Shown here: in pieces, positions 34,046 through 45,531 of the stretch
Layout: each line of letters begins with the position of its first letter
How positions within the stretch are numbered: position 1 is the stretch's first letter
Translations under genes and position numbers: made by a program
Assembly (NCBI RefSeq): GCF_947179165.1
Contig: NC_077237.1
Span: 65,207,523 to 65,271,522, forward strand
DNA: 64,000 bases
Reading direction: 5' to 3'
From: Solanum dulcamara
Lineage: Eukaryota; Streptophyta; Magnoliopsida; Solanales; Solanaceae
The notes under the pieces: model-generated
Seen by the model: only the letters and a program-made list of their open reading frames with translations
Database searches by the model: none
Told to the model about the DNA's origin: nothing

Positions 34046-34748
34046 CCCCGACCCGTGTTTATGACCAAATCTTTCTAGTGTTTTCCCAGTGTGGTTGCTT
34101 TAAGATTTCCACTGTTTATAGGCCTGCTAAAGGTTCAAACTTCCTTTAACCTCTCTACTCTGTTGTACAATAGTATCAAGTTTTATCAGCAATGCGTATT
34201 CTCCTTGCAAATTCGGGCATTATTAAATATAAGACTATAGAAACGCATTCAGTCATCAAAAAATAGTGCCAATATAAACATCTTCATTAGTGAGTAATAA
34301 CTGATTGTATATCTTTGTTTTGTAACAAAAAAGTTACAATAATTATTGTCATTTCACGTATGAAGTTAGAGAATGAAAAAGTTGAATGATTTTTTTAAAA
34401 AAAAAAATTTGGGGGGAGGGTGGGGGAGGGGTTCTGGTGGTGCCTATAATTAGATCATGCATATCAATGTTGCTCGGACCGTCCAAACATGTTTTAAATA
34501 TCAGTTCTCACTTTGAAAACATAACTACTTTCCTTTCAAATATTCACAATTATCATAGCCAAATTTGCCTCTTTATACTTCTATCAACATAAGTACACCT
34601 TTTGAGTTGGCAGAGAACAAATGATGCTACACACTTCATCCAATACACTGTAAATCAGGATTTAAAGATGAAGAAATAACAGTACTATTATTGCTTAGAA
34701 GCTTACAAAAAGGTCCAAACACTGATTAAACATCATTGAAAATAGTGA
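34046..34748. other. Non-coding spacer
   Basis: AT-rich sequence, probably including the 3' untranslated relic of the SnRK1 beta fragment. It has a purine/G run at about 34410-34432. I see no gene or known repeat. Confidence 0.5.
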
Positions 34749-35481
34749 TTATTTATTCTGTAATTCCTTTGCCTTCGCTGCTTGTTTCTCCTTCCCATCA
34801 TTATTTTGTGTTCTAGTTAAAATCATAAAATATATTATGGATAATTCAATACATAGTCCACTTCCATAGTCCATTAGAGCAGCTTTCCGAAAATCACTCT
34901 GAAATTCAAAATTGCTTTCTTCATCGTCTAGCTGTACAGATATGGCATAATTTGTCCCTGATACACGATCATCGCCACAACGTTTTTGAAAAAGGAAATC
35001 AATGTAATCCATCATTGCCTTCACATGAATTTCTCTCAAAGGTCTGAAGCTTCAAGATTGTAGAACAGACGGGAGACTTCAAGAGATCTAAGAGAAACAA
35101 ATTGTGCTGGTATCTCCTATAAGATGGTTACTTGACAGGTCCAATGATTCAACCAAAGACAAACTTCCAAGTGATGGCAGTATATGACCTTGCAATCCAT
35201 TATGAGATAAATTCAGCATGCAAAGTGCAATAAGATCTCCCATATAGTTGGAATATGTCCTTCAAATTTGTTGTTTGAAAGATCGAGAGTGTTGTATAAA
35301 AACAAGTTTCTCAAAATTTCACGCACAAATCCCTTGGATATGACAACTACCGAGTCTTGGTAATATTGATCTCCTTCATCACTCTGTACATACATCATTT
35401 GATCAATTTTCCTCATGGCTTTCAAAAATTTAAACAAACTCGTTGGTAAGTTTTTTGTGAAGGCATTGGAGGAAACAATCC
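34749..35481 (-). pseudogene. Cf-type LRR receptor-like protein, C-terminal fragment
   Basis: Read leftward from 35481: VSSNAFTKNLPTSL, FKFLKAMRKIDQ, DQYYQDSVVVISKGF and LDLSNNKFEGHIPT, then further LRRs (LNLSHNGLQGHI, LGSLSLVESLDLSSNHL) around 35110-35225. At 35039-34749 the juxtamembrane and transmembrane end follows (SDFRKAALMDYGSGLCIELS then IIYFMI). This matches the C-terminus of Cf-4/Cf-9-like resistance receptor-like proteins: extracellular LRRs, one membrane span, no kinase. Frame changes separate the parts. The usual tail after the membrane span is altered and ends at a stop at 34749-34751. The satellite array begins right where the upstream LRRs should be, so the gene was truncated there. 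Confidence 0.88.
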
Positions 35482-38400
35482 TGGGCTAACACACATAAAA
35501 AATGCGAAAATCGCATAATTTCGTTGTGTGACCCCTAAATTCTATGAATATGCTGTGGATCAGGCCGAGGCTACACGTACTATTCCACTGGGTATTTATA
35601 GAGGGTCTTATATAGATTTCGATGAAAAATTGACCAAGAGTCATATCATTAAAATATTCATGGGCTAACACACGAAAAATGAGAAAATCGCCTAATTCCA
35701 CTTGTGTGGCCACTAAATGCTATGAATACGTTGTAGATCGTGCCAAGGCTACATATACTTCTCCCACGGGTACTTAAGGAGGGTCCCATAATGATTTCAG
35801 AAAAAAATTGTCGAAAGCCGGTTCACCAAAATATTCATAGACTAAACATGAGGAAAATGAGAAAAATTGCCTAATTCCACTTGTGCGAGCCCTAAATGCT
35901 ATTAATACGACGTGGAATGAGCCGAAGTTGCATGTACTACTCCCCATGTACTTATGGAGGGTCTCATAATGGTTTCGAAAAAAATTGACCGCAAGCCTTA
36001 TCACCAAAATATTCATTGGCTAACACACACGAAAAATTAGAAAATTACCAAATTCTGCTTTTGTGGCCCCTAAATGCTATAAATACGCCGTGGATTGTGC
36101 CGAAGATACACTTACATCTCCTCTAGTACTTACAGAGGGTCCCATAATAGTTTTCCCAAAAATGATCGGAAGCCACTTCACCAAAATATTCTTGGGCTAA
36201 CACACATAAAAAATAAAAAATAGCCTAATTTCGATAGTGCAACCCCTAAATGCTATGAATGCGCCGTGAATTGTACCAAGACTAAAACGTAATGATCCCT
36301 TGAGTATTTACAGAGAGTTCCATAATGGTTTCGAAAAAAATTTGACCGGAAGTCAATTCACAAAAATATTCATAGGCGTTACACACGAAAAATGAGAGAA
36401 TCGTCAAATTCCGCTTGTGCGACCCCTAAATTCTATGAATGCGGCATGGATCATGCCAATACTACACTTACTGATTCCCCAGGTACCTATGAAGGGTTCC
36501 ATAACTATTTTGGAAAAACATTGACTAGAAGCCGGTTCACCAAAATATTCATGGGATAACACACACGAAAAATGAGAAAATCATCTAATTCCGCTTGTGA
36601 GTCCCCTAAATGCTATGAATACACTTTGGATCATGTCGAGGGTACACGTACTGATCTCCCTAATAATTACGGAGGGTCCCATAATGGTTTTGGAAAGAAA
36701 TTGATCGAAAGTCAGTTCACCAAAATATTAATGGACTAACACATACGAAAAATGAGAAAATCACCTAATTTGACTTGTTTGACCCCTAAATGCTATGAAT
36801 GGGTCGTACATCGCGCTAATGCTACACATGTTGATACCCTGTGTACTTACGGAGGTCCCATAATATTTTCAAGAAAAAATTGATCGAAATCTAGTTCACC
36901 ACAATATCCACTGGCTAACACACACGAAAAATGAGAAAAATAACACAATTCTGCTTGTGCACCCACTAAATACTATGAATGTGCCATGGATTCTGTCGAG
37001 GCTATACATACTAATCCACCAAATACTTATGGAGGGTCCTAAAATGGTTTTAGGAAAAAATTGACAAAAAGCCAGTTCACCAAAAATTTATAGGCTCACA
37101 CACACGAAAAAAAAATGAGAAAATCTCCTTATTCTGCTTAGCGGGCCCTAAATGCTATGAATGCACCATAAATCATGCCGAAAATGCATGTACTGATCCC
37201 CTTATACCTACAGAAGGTTCCGTAACAATTCCATATAGAAATCAACTGGAAGTAAGTTCACCAAAATATTCATGTGCTAACACAAGAAAAAAAAATAAGA
37301 AAATTGCCTAATTTTGTTTGTGTGGCCCCTAAACGCTATGAATGCACCGTGAACCATATCGAGGCCACACATACTAATCCCTCGGATACCTATGGAGGTT
37401 CCATAATAGTTTCAAAAAGAAATCGACCGGAATCCTGTTGACCAAAGTATTAATGGGCCAACACACATGAAAAAAAAAGAAGATAACCTATTTTCGCTTT
37501 TGCAGCCCCTAAAGGCTATGAATGCACCGTGGATCATACCGAGGCCACATGTACTAATCCCCCTGGCACCTAAGAAGTGTCTCATAATAGTTTTCAAAAT
37601 AAATTGAGCAGAAGTCAGTTCATCAAAATATTCATGGGCTAACACACATGAAAAAATAAAAAAATCGCCTAATTCCGCTTGTGTAGCTCTTAAATGGTTT
37701 GAGTGCGTCGTGGATCGTGCCAAGGCTACACGTACTGATGCCAAAGGTAACTAAGGAGGGTCCCATAATGGTTTCGAAAAGAAACCAAACAGAATTCAGT
37801 TAACCAAAATATTCATGGGCTAACACGCACGGAAAAAATGAGAAATTTGCCTAATTCCGCTTGTGCGCCCCTAAATGTCATGAATGCGCCATGGATCATG
37901 CTGAGGCCACACATACTAATCCTCTGGGTACCTAACGAGGGTTCCATAATGGTTTTGGAAAAAAATAGATCGAAAGCTAGTTTTCCAAAATATTAATGAG
38001 CTAACACACAAAAAAATGAGAAAATCGCTTAATTCCCATTGTGCGGCCCATAAATGCTATGAATGCATTGTGGATTGTGATGAGGTCGAATATAATGATC
38101 CCCTGGGTACCTAAAAACATTTCCATAATAGTCTCGGAAAGAAATTGACCAGAAGCCAGTTCACCAAAATATTCATGGGTTAACACACGAAAAAATGGGA
38201 AAATCGCCTAATTTCGATTATGCGATCTCAAAATGCTATGAATGTATCGTGGATCGTGCCGATCCTACACATATTGATTCCTCGGGTAAATATGAGGGTC
38301 TAATAATGGTTTCAGAAATAAATCAACTACAACTCAGTTCACCAAAATATTTATAGGCTAACACACACACAAAAAAAATTAGAAAATCGCCTAATTTTTG

Positions 38401-41400
38401 ATTTTGCGGCCCCTAAATGATGTGAATGTACCGTGGATAGTGTCGGCCGCACATACTGACCCTATATGTACCTATGGAGGGTTCCATAAATATTACAAAA
38501 AAAATCAATCGAAAGCCAGTTCACCAAAATATTAATGGTCTAACAAACACGAAAAGAATGAGAAAATCGCCTAATTCCACTTGTAAGGCTCCTAAATACT
38601 ATGAATGCCCGTGAATTATGCTGAGGATGCACATACTGATCCCACGGGTACCTACGGAGGGTCCCATAATGGTTTGGAAAAGAAATTGATCGGAAGCCTG
38701 TTAACCAAAATATTCATGTGTTAACACACTCGAAAAAAAAATGAAAAAATCACCTAATGCCGCTTAAGCGGTCCCAAAATGATGTGAATGCATCGTGAAT
38801 CATGCCGAGGCCGCACGCATAGATCCATCAGGTACTTACAGAGTGTATACTAATGGTTTCGAAAAGAAATTAATCAGAGGTCAGTTCACAAAAATATTCA
38901 TGGGCTAACACATGCAATAATTAGAAAATCGCTTAATTCTGCTTGTGCAGCCCCTAAATGCTATAAATGCGCATGGATCATGCCAAGGCCGTACGAACTG
39001 ATCCCCAAAATACCAACGGAGGGTTCCATAATATTTTTGGAATGAAATTTATCAGAAGCCCATTCACCAAAATATTCATGATCTAACACATACGAAAAAA
39101 TGAGAAATCAACTAATTTCGCTTAAGTGGCGCCCAAAATAATATGAATGCATCGTGGATCATGCTGAGGCAGCACGTTCTTATCCACTGGGTACCTACGA
39201 AGGGTCTACTAATGGTTTCAGAAAGAAATTGATCAGAAGTCAGTTCACAAAAATATTCATGGGCTAGCACACACCAAATAATGAGAAAATCGCTTAATTT
39301 CATTTGTGCAGCTCCCAAATGCTATGAATGCACCGTGAATTTTGTCGAGGTCACATGAACTAAACCCTCAGGTACCAACGGAGGGTCCCATAATGGTTTC
39401 ATAAAGAAATCAACTGAAAGCCAGTTCACCAAAATATTCATGGTCTAACACACACAAAAAAATGAGAAAATCGCCTAATTTCGCTTGTGCGGCACCTAAA
39501 TGCTATGAATGAATCGTAGATCATATCGAGGCCAGACGTATTGATCTATTAAGTACCTACAAAGGGTACTATAATGGTTTCAGAAAAAAATAGATCGGAA
39601 GCCAGTTTAATAAAATATTCAAGACTAACACACATGAACAAAAAGACAAAATTGCCTATTCTGCTTGTGCGACCCTAAATGTTATGAATGCAACGTAAAT
39701 CTACCGAGACTACACGTACTAATACTCTAGGTACCCTAGAAGAGTATCCCATAATGGTTTGGGAAATAAATCGACCAAAAGCTAGTTCACCAAAATATTC
39801 ATTGGTTAACCCACACGAAAAAAATGAGAAAATCATCGAATTTTGCTTGTGCAACTTCTAAATGCTATGAATGCACCGTGGATTGTATTGAGGACGCACA
39901 TAGTGATCCCCCTGGTACTTACATAGGGTTTCATAATGGTTTCTAAAAGAAATCAATCGGAATCTGGTTCACCAAAATATTCATGGGCTAACACACATAA
40001 AAAAAGAGAAAATCACCTAATTCTATTTGTGCGGCCCCTAAATGCGATAAATGTACCGTGAATCATGATGAAGCCTGGGTACCTATGGAGGGTCCCATAA
40101 TGGTTTGCAAAAGAAATCGATCGGAATCCAGTTCACCAAAATATTCATGGGCTAACACATATGAAACAATGTGAAAAATTGCCTAATTCCATTTGTACAA
40201 CCTTCGAATATTATGAATGCGCCGTGGATCATGCCGATGCCGTACGTACTGATCCCTCAGGTACCTTGGGATATCCCATAATGGTTTTGGAAAGCCAGTT
40301 TACAAAAGCCAGTTTACCAAATATTCATCGGCTAACACACACGAAAAAAATGAAAAACTTGTCTAATTCTGCTTGTGCGACCCATAAATGCTATGAATGC
40401 GGCATGGATTATGCCGATGCCACATGTAATGATACCCCGAATAACTACGGAGGGTTCGATAATGGTTTCGGAAAGAAACCCATTGGAATCCAGTCCACCA
40501 AAATATTTATGGTCTAACACAAACAAACAAAATGAGAAAATTATCTAATTCTACTTGTGCGGCCCCTAGATACTATGAATGTATCATGGATCATGTTGAG
40601 TCCACACATATTGATCCTCTAGATACATTTTTGAAGAGAAATCGATCGGAATCTAGTTTACCAAAATATTCATAAATTTACACATATAAAAATGAGAAAA
40701 TCGACTAATTCCGCTTGTGCGACCTCTTAATGCTATGAATGCGCTTTTGATCGTGACATACTAATCCTCTAAGTACCTACATAGGGTCCCATTATATTTT
40801 CGGAAGAAATCATCTGGAAGCTAGGTCAGAATAGTATTAATGGGCTAACACACACGATTTTGTTTTTAGAAAATTACCTAATTCCGCTTATGCGGCCCCT
40901 GAATGCTATGAATGAGCTGTGGATCATGCCAAGGCTGTTAGTACTTAGCATATGGTTACCTAGGGAGGATACCATAATGGTTTAGGAAAGAAATCTACCG
41001 GAAACCAATTCAACAAAATATTCATGAGCTGACACATACGGAAAACAAATGGGAAAATTGTCTTATTTTGCTTGTGCGGCCCCTAAATGCTATGAATGCA
41101 CCGTGGATCATGTTGATACTGCACGTACTGATCCCCTGATTACCTATAAAGGTTCCCATAATGGTTTCAGAATAAAATTGACCGGATTCCAGTTCACCAA
41201 AATACTCATTGCTAACACACATGAAAATAAGAGATGTGCGGCTTCAAAATGTTACGAATGCATTGTGGATCGTGATGAGGCTGCACATACTAATAACATG
41301 GGTATATATTGAGGTTATAATAATAATTTAGGAAAGAAATCAACCGTAAGGCAGTTCACCAAAATATTCATGGGTTAACACACGAAAAGAATGAGAATTG

Positions 41401-43045
41401 CCTAATTCTGCTTTTGCGGCCCCTAAATGCTATGAATGCATGGTGGATTGTGCCGAGGCTGGACATACTGATCCCCATGGTACCTACGGAGGGTACCATA
41501 ATAGTTTCGAAAAGAAATCTTCTGCAAGGCGGTTCACAAAAATATTCATGGGCTAAGACACACGGAAAAAAAATAAGAAAATCGCCTAATTCCTCTTGTG
41601 GGGACCCTAAATGCTATGAATGCATCGTGAATCATATCGAGGAAGCACATATCGATTGGGTACCTACAAAAATTTCCATAATAGTTTTGGAAAAAAATAG
41701 ACCAGATGCTAGTTCACTAATATATTCATAGTCTAAAACACACGAAAAAATGAGAAAATTGCCTAATTTTGCTTATGCAGCTCCTAAATGCTATGAATAC
41801 ATCGTGGATCAATCTGAGGCTGCACATACTCATCCCCTAGGTACCTACGGAGGATACCATAATAGTTTCAGAAAGAAATCAACCAGAAGTTAGTTCACCA
41901 AAATATTTATTGGCAAACACACTCAAAAAATGAAAAAATCGCCTAATTTTAATTGTGCGGTCCCTACATGCGATGAATGCACCATGGATCATACTGAGTC
42001 CACACATACTAATCCTCCGGGTACGATACCTGCGTAGGGTCCCATAATGGTTTCAAAAAGAAATCGACCGAAAGCAGTTCACCAAAATATTCATAGGCTA
42101 ACACATATGAAAAATGAGAAAATCACCTAATTTTGCTTGTGTGACCCCTAAATGCTATGAATTCACCGTGGATCATGCCGAGGAACACGTACTAATCCCT
42201 TGGATACCTACAGAGGGTCACATAATGGATTCAAAAAGAAATTGACCCGAAGTCAGTACACCAAAATATTCATGGACTAACTAATGCAAAAAATAAGAAA
42301 ATCGCCTAATTCCGCTTGTGCAACCCCCTTAATATTATGAATGTGGCCTAGATCGTGTTGAAACCGCACATATTTATCCCCCATGTACCCATGAAGGGTC
42401 TCATAAAGTTTCGAAAAGAAATAATCGAAAGCCAGTTTTCCAAAATTTTAATGGGCTAACACACACAAAACAATTAGAAAATTTCCTAATTCCACATGTC
42501 TAGCCCCTAAATAATATGATTGCACCGTGGATTATGCCGAGGCTGCATGTACTGATGCCTAGGTTATCTACGGAGGGTCTCATAATAGTTTGAAAAAGAA
42601 ATCGATCAGAAACTAGTTCACCAAAATATTCATGGGCTAACACACACAAAACAAATGAGAAAATCGCCTAATTCTGCTTGTGCGGCACCTTAATGATATG
42701 AATGCACCATGGATCATGTCGAGTCTAGATATAATGATCCCATAGGTACCTATGGAGAGTCCCATATCAGTTTCAGAAAGAAATTGACCGGAATCTAGTT
42801 CACATAATATTTATGGTCTACACACATAAAAGAAATGAAATAATTGCTTAATTCCACTTGTGTGATCCTAAATGCTATGAATGCACCATGGATTGTGACA
42901 CGACCATACGTACTGATCCTCCAAGTACCTAAGGATGGTATCATATTGGTTTTGGAAGGAAATCGACCGAAAGACAATTCACCAAAATATTAATAGGATA
43001 ACACACAATTCTTTTTGAGAAAATCGCCTAATTCTGCTTGTGCAG
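35482..43045 (+). repeat. ~180-bp satellite array, main block (~42 units)
   Basis: Tandem head-to-tail units of 165-184 bp, mostly 178-182. Landmarks repeat in each unit in the same order: GGGCTAACACACACGAAAAA, an A-rich stretch of variable length, CCTAATTCCGCTTGTGCGGC, CCTAAATGCTATGAATGC, then CGTGGATCATGCCGAGGC, GGTACCTACGGAGGGTCCC, CATAATGGTTTC and GTTCACCAAAATATTCATGG. Units start for example at 35483, 35662, 36017, 36194, 39265 and 42638. Neighbouring units differ a lot, which indicates an old, poorly homogenised array. Open frames of about 60 codons recur on both strands because the unit is near 180 bp; I do not call them genes. I cannot say from memory whether it matches a named Solanaceae satellite. 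Confidence 0.96.
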
Positions 43046-43507
43046 CGGCCAAATCCATCGGTAGCCCCTCAAAGTTGGAACCAACTTTCACATAGACACC
43101 TCAACTAAGCTTTGTTCATTTTAGATACCTCAAGTAAGGTTCTGATGTGTCATTTTGACGCTTTTTTTACAATCACCCAAATATCTAAAGTGTGTGTAAT
43201 ACACTTGACGCTAATGTGTCAAAGTGACCAATTAAATGAAGAAACATGACAGATATATCAAAAATAATTTTAAAATAATGACTTTTGCTTAGAAAAAAAA
43301 TGGTCATTAACTTCATTTAATTGGTCACTTTGACACATCAGCGGCAAATGTATTATATACACTTTAGATATTTGGGTCATTGTAAAAAAAAAGTGTCAAA
43401 ATGACACATCAGAACCTTACTTGAGGTGTCTAAAATGAACAAATCTTAGTTGAAGTGTCTAAGTGAAAGTTGGTGCCAACTTTGAGGGGCCACCGATGGG
43501 TTCCGCC
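43046..43507. mobile_element. Fold-back Mutator-type MITE inside the satellite
   Basis: 462 bp flanked by the perfect 9-bp duplication CTTGTGCAG (43037-43045 and 43508-43516), itself satellite sequence. The two halves are long imperfect inverted repeats: CCATCGGTAGCCCCTCAAAG near the left end pairs with CTTTGAGGGGCCACCGATGG near the right, and TGTCAAAGTGACCAATTAAA at about 43215 pairs with TTTAATTGGTCACTTTGACA at about 43315. The centre is a short AT-rich loop. A 9-bp duplication and long arms fit a non-autonomous Mutator-like element. There is no coding capacity. Confidence 0.88.
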
Positions 43508-43736
43508 CTTGTGCAGCCCTAAAATTATATGAATGTGTTGTGGATCATGTCGAAGCTGAATGTACTGATTCCCCTGGTACCTAAAAAGTGTTCCTTAATG
43601 GTTCCGAAAAGAAATCATCTAGAATCCAATTCACTAAAAATTTCATGGGCTAATACACATGAAAAACAGAGAAAATCGCCTACTTCCGCTTGTGGGGCCT
43701 CTAAATGCTATGAATGTACAGTGAATTGTGCCAAGG
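43508..43736 (+). repeat. ~180-bp satellite, short block between insertions
   Basis: About 1.2 satellite units continue directly after the MITE's second target copy and end at the target copy of the poly(A) retroposon. Confidence 0.93.
43724..43736 (+). repeat. Target-site duplication of the poly(A) retroposon
   Basis: AATTGTGCCAAGG at 43724-43736 recurs at 46328-46340 after a run of A. The first one or two A are ambiguous with the tail, so the duplication is 12-13 bp. Confidence 0.85.
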
Positions 43737-44079
43737 TAAGGGGAGAGTCTCCCTTGTTTATTACTTCAGTAGAAATAATAACACAATGCTAGAAGTAAAA
43801 GATAGAGTAGGAGTGCCCTCTTGTGTGGAAGCCTTGTGCAGGTACTCTACACATCTGCACCCTCCAAGAACAAGAACTTCCACCTATCACAACACTCAAG
43901 AGCATACAGCAACAACAACCCAGACCAGCAACACAACATCACACACATGGATCCACACTCAACAACCATAAAAAAGGAAGCTTAAGTTCCAATTCTGTTT
44001 ACTGTTGGGTGTCTCATTGTTCAGGTATCATGCAACTTTGAGCCATGTGGTGGTGTTGCAGTAGCTGAGCCTGGAATTC

Positions 44080-45531
44080 ATGCAACACCTACCATCTACA
44101 TACATACAACAACTCCACAACAGCACATGGAGCAACTACAGTACATCAACAGCAGATGGAGGCTCATTCAACTCTAGGAGTTCCCTTCTTGTTGGTTTTA
44201 ATTTTGCAGGAACAATGTTTAAGGACCAACAACCCACCATAGACCTGCATCAACTCAACAACATCAATTGCAAAAGCTCCATTACATCAGCAGAAGTGAA
44301 TGCCACTAATCATCATCAGCAGCAACCTAACAGCAACAGTAGAAGCCAGAGGCAACCACCAACACTCAACAAATACATCATACAACACCAAAAGAACTCC
44401 AAATTGGGCAATATTACAGCAAATACACCTCCTATAGAGCCCAAGAAGTTTCAACTCAAATGGATAAGTAGAGACATTAGTCGAGCAACCTTGAAAAAGT
44501 TGGCCGACTTAAGTCTCATGATGGAGCAAATCTCAATTTGGAACTTCCAACTTGTGGAAAAGTCCTCCAAAAGTTGCAGGACAATAGAAAATACAGTAAT
44601 TGCAAAGACCAAGAATTTTCAACTCCAACGAATAATCGAAGACGTTAGTCGAGCGACCTTGAAAAAGTTAGCCGATTTAAGGTTTGTGCATGTTTGTTTT
44701 TGGTCTTGCTGGCTTGGTTCTATGCATTTGCAAATAGCTGGAGGTACACTAAAGCATGTAACACTTGGAGACATGTTCACAAGCCACAACACACAACAAC
44801 TCCAACAACATGCAGCATACAAGGAGAAACTACATGCCCACAATGGACATTCAGAACTACAACACAGTTTTTGCTGTGCAGAAGTCTTGGAGGTACTTTT
44901 CCTCTGGTTCTTTTACTTGTGCAGGTACAATACACAATTGAAATCTCCAAGAACAAGGTCTCCAGTATACAACAACTCACTAGAACATAAAGTAACATCA
45001 ACACATACCTGCAACAGATGGGCTACAGCAGCAGCAACAGCAGTACTATATTTTTGTTCCCTGTTGTGTGTCTCTTTGTGCAGGTACAACTGCTTCAACA
45101 CCAGTAAGAACATGAGGAGCTACAGTCTCAACAATTGGTCCATCCACAACAACTATACCTTAACCACAACAACTTGGGGATTTCCATTTCTGTTTGTGCC
45201 TATTGGTTTTTTGTTTGGTTGGCTTGGTTTTATGCATTTGCAGGTAGCTGGAGATACATTAAATCAAGTAACATTTGTGGATACAAGACACAATACACAA
45301 CAACTCCAACAACATGCAGCACCCAAGGAGATTGCAGACTTGCAGGAATCAGCAGAATTACAACTCTTAATGGGTCTCTCTATTGCAGGATACCTCCTAC
45401 AATGCATGCAAGTAATAAAGAAACCAACTAGAGCTCCATTACAAACTGTCTTCTGCTGGCTACTACAATCACAGCAACACTGGAGTACAACAACCTGGAA
45501 GCCCTCAAGATCATGCACACTGCTACTGTAA
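44080..45531 (+). CDS. 483-codon open frame in the poly(A) retroposon, function unknown
   Basis: A long uninterrupted frame from ATG 44080 to TAA 45529-45531. The protein is rich in Gln, Thr, Asn and Ser at the start, with no domain that I recognise. It contains two copies of a motif around SRATLKKLADL (about residues 129-148 and 185-203), two copies of a segment around GSMHLQIAGGTL / GFMHLQVAGDTL with NTQQLQQHAA after each, and several hydrophobic stretches encoded by the pyrimidine tracts. The repeated blocks are DNA-level duplications, and some of the frame overlaps the splice-acceptor-like modules. It may therefore be open because stop codons are rare in CAA/ACA-rich DNA and not because it is a gene. 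Coding status is unresolved; no cysteine pattern, catalytic motif or signal peptide is visible. Confidence 0.3.
   Translation: MQHLPSTYIQQLHNSTWSNYSTSTADGGSFNSRSSLLVGFNFAGTMFKDQQPTIDLHQLNNINCKSSITSAEVNATNHHQQQPNSNSRSQRQPPTLNKYIIQHQKNSKLGNITANTPPIEPKKFQLKWISRDISRATLKKLADLSLMMEQISIWNFQLVEKSSKSCRTIENTVIAKTKNFQLQRIIEDVSRATLKKLADLRFVHVCFWSCWLGSMHLQIAGGTLKHVTLGDMFTSHNTQQLQQHAAYKEKLHAHNGHSELQHSFCCAEVLEVLFLWFFYLCRYNTQLKSPRTRSPVYNNSLEHKVTSTHTCNRWATAAATAVLYFCSLLCVSLCRYNCFNTSKNMRSYSLNNWSIHNNYTLTTTTWGFPFLFVPIGFLFGWLGFMHLQVAGDTLNQVTFVDTRHNTQQLQQHAAPKEIADLQESAELQLLMGLSIAGYLLQCMQVIKKPTRAPLQTVFCWLLQSQQHWSTTTWKPSRSCTLLL
44441..44681 (+). repeat. Internal direct repeat of 73 bp in the retroposon
   Basis: 44441-44513 and 44609-44681 align without gaps by eye, sharing GTCGAGC.ACCTTGAAAAAGTT and CCAAGAA.TTTCAACTC. 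The related motif TTAGCCGAC returns twice at about 46147-46175. Confidence 0.8.

Noticed and set aside
34386..34592. 68-codon frame near a G-rich run
   Set aside because: No domain, low complexity at the start and no neighbour support; treated as chance in a spacer.
37412..41312. Open frames of 60-118 codons on both strands in the satellite region as genes
   Set aside because: They recur with the satellite period, cover one monomer or two, start at arbitrary ATGs and are broken by indels in neighbouring units.
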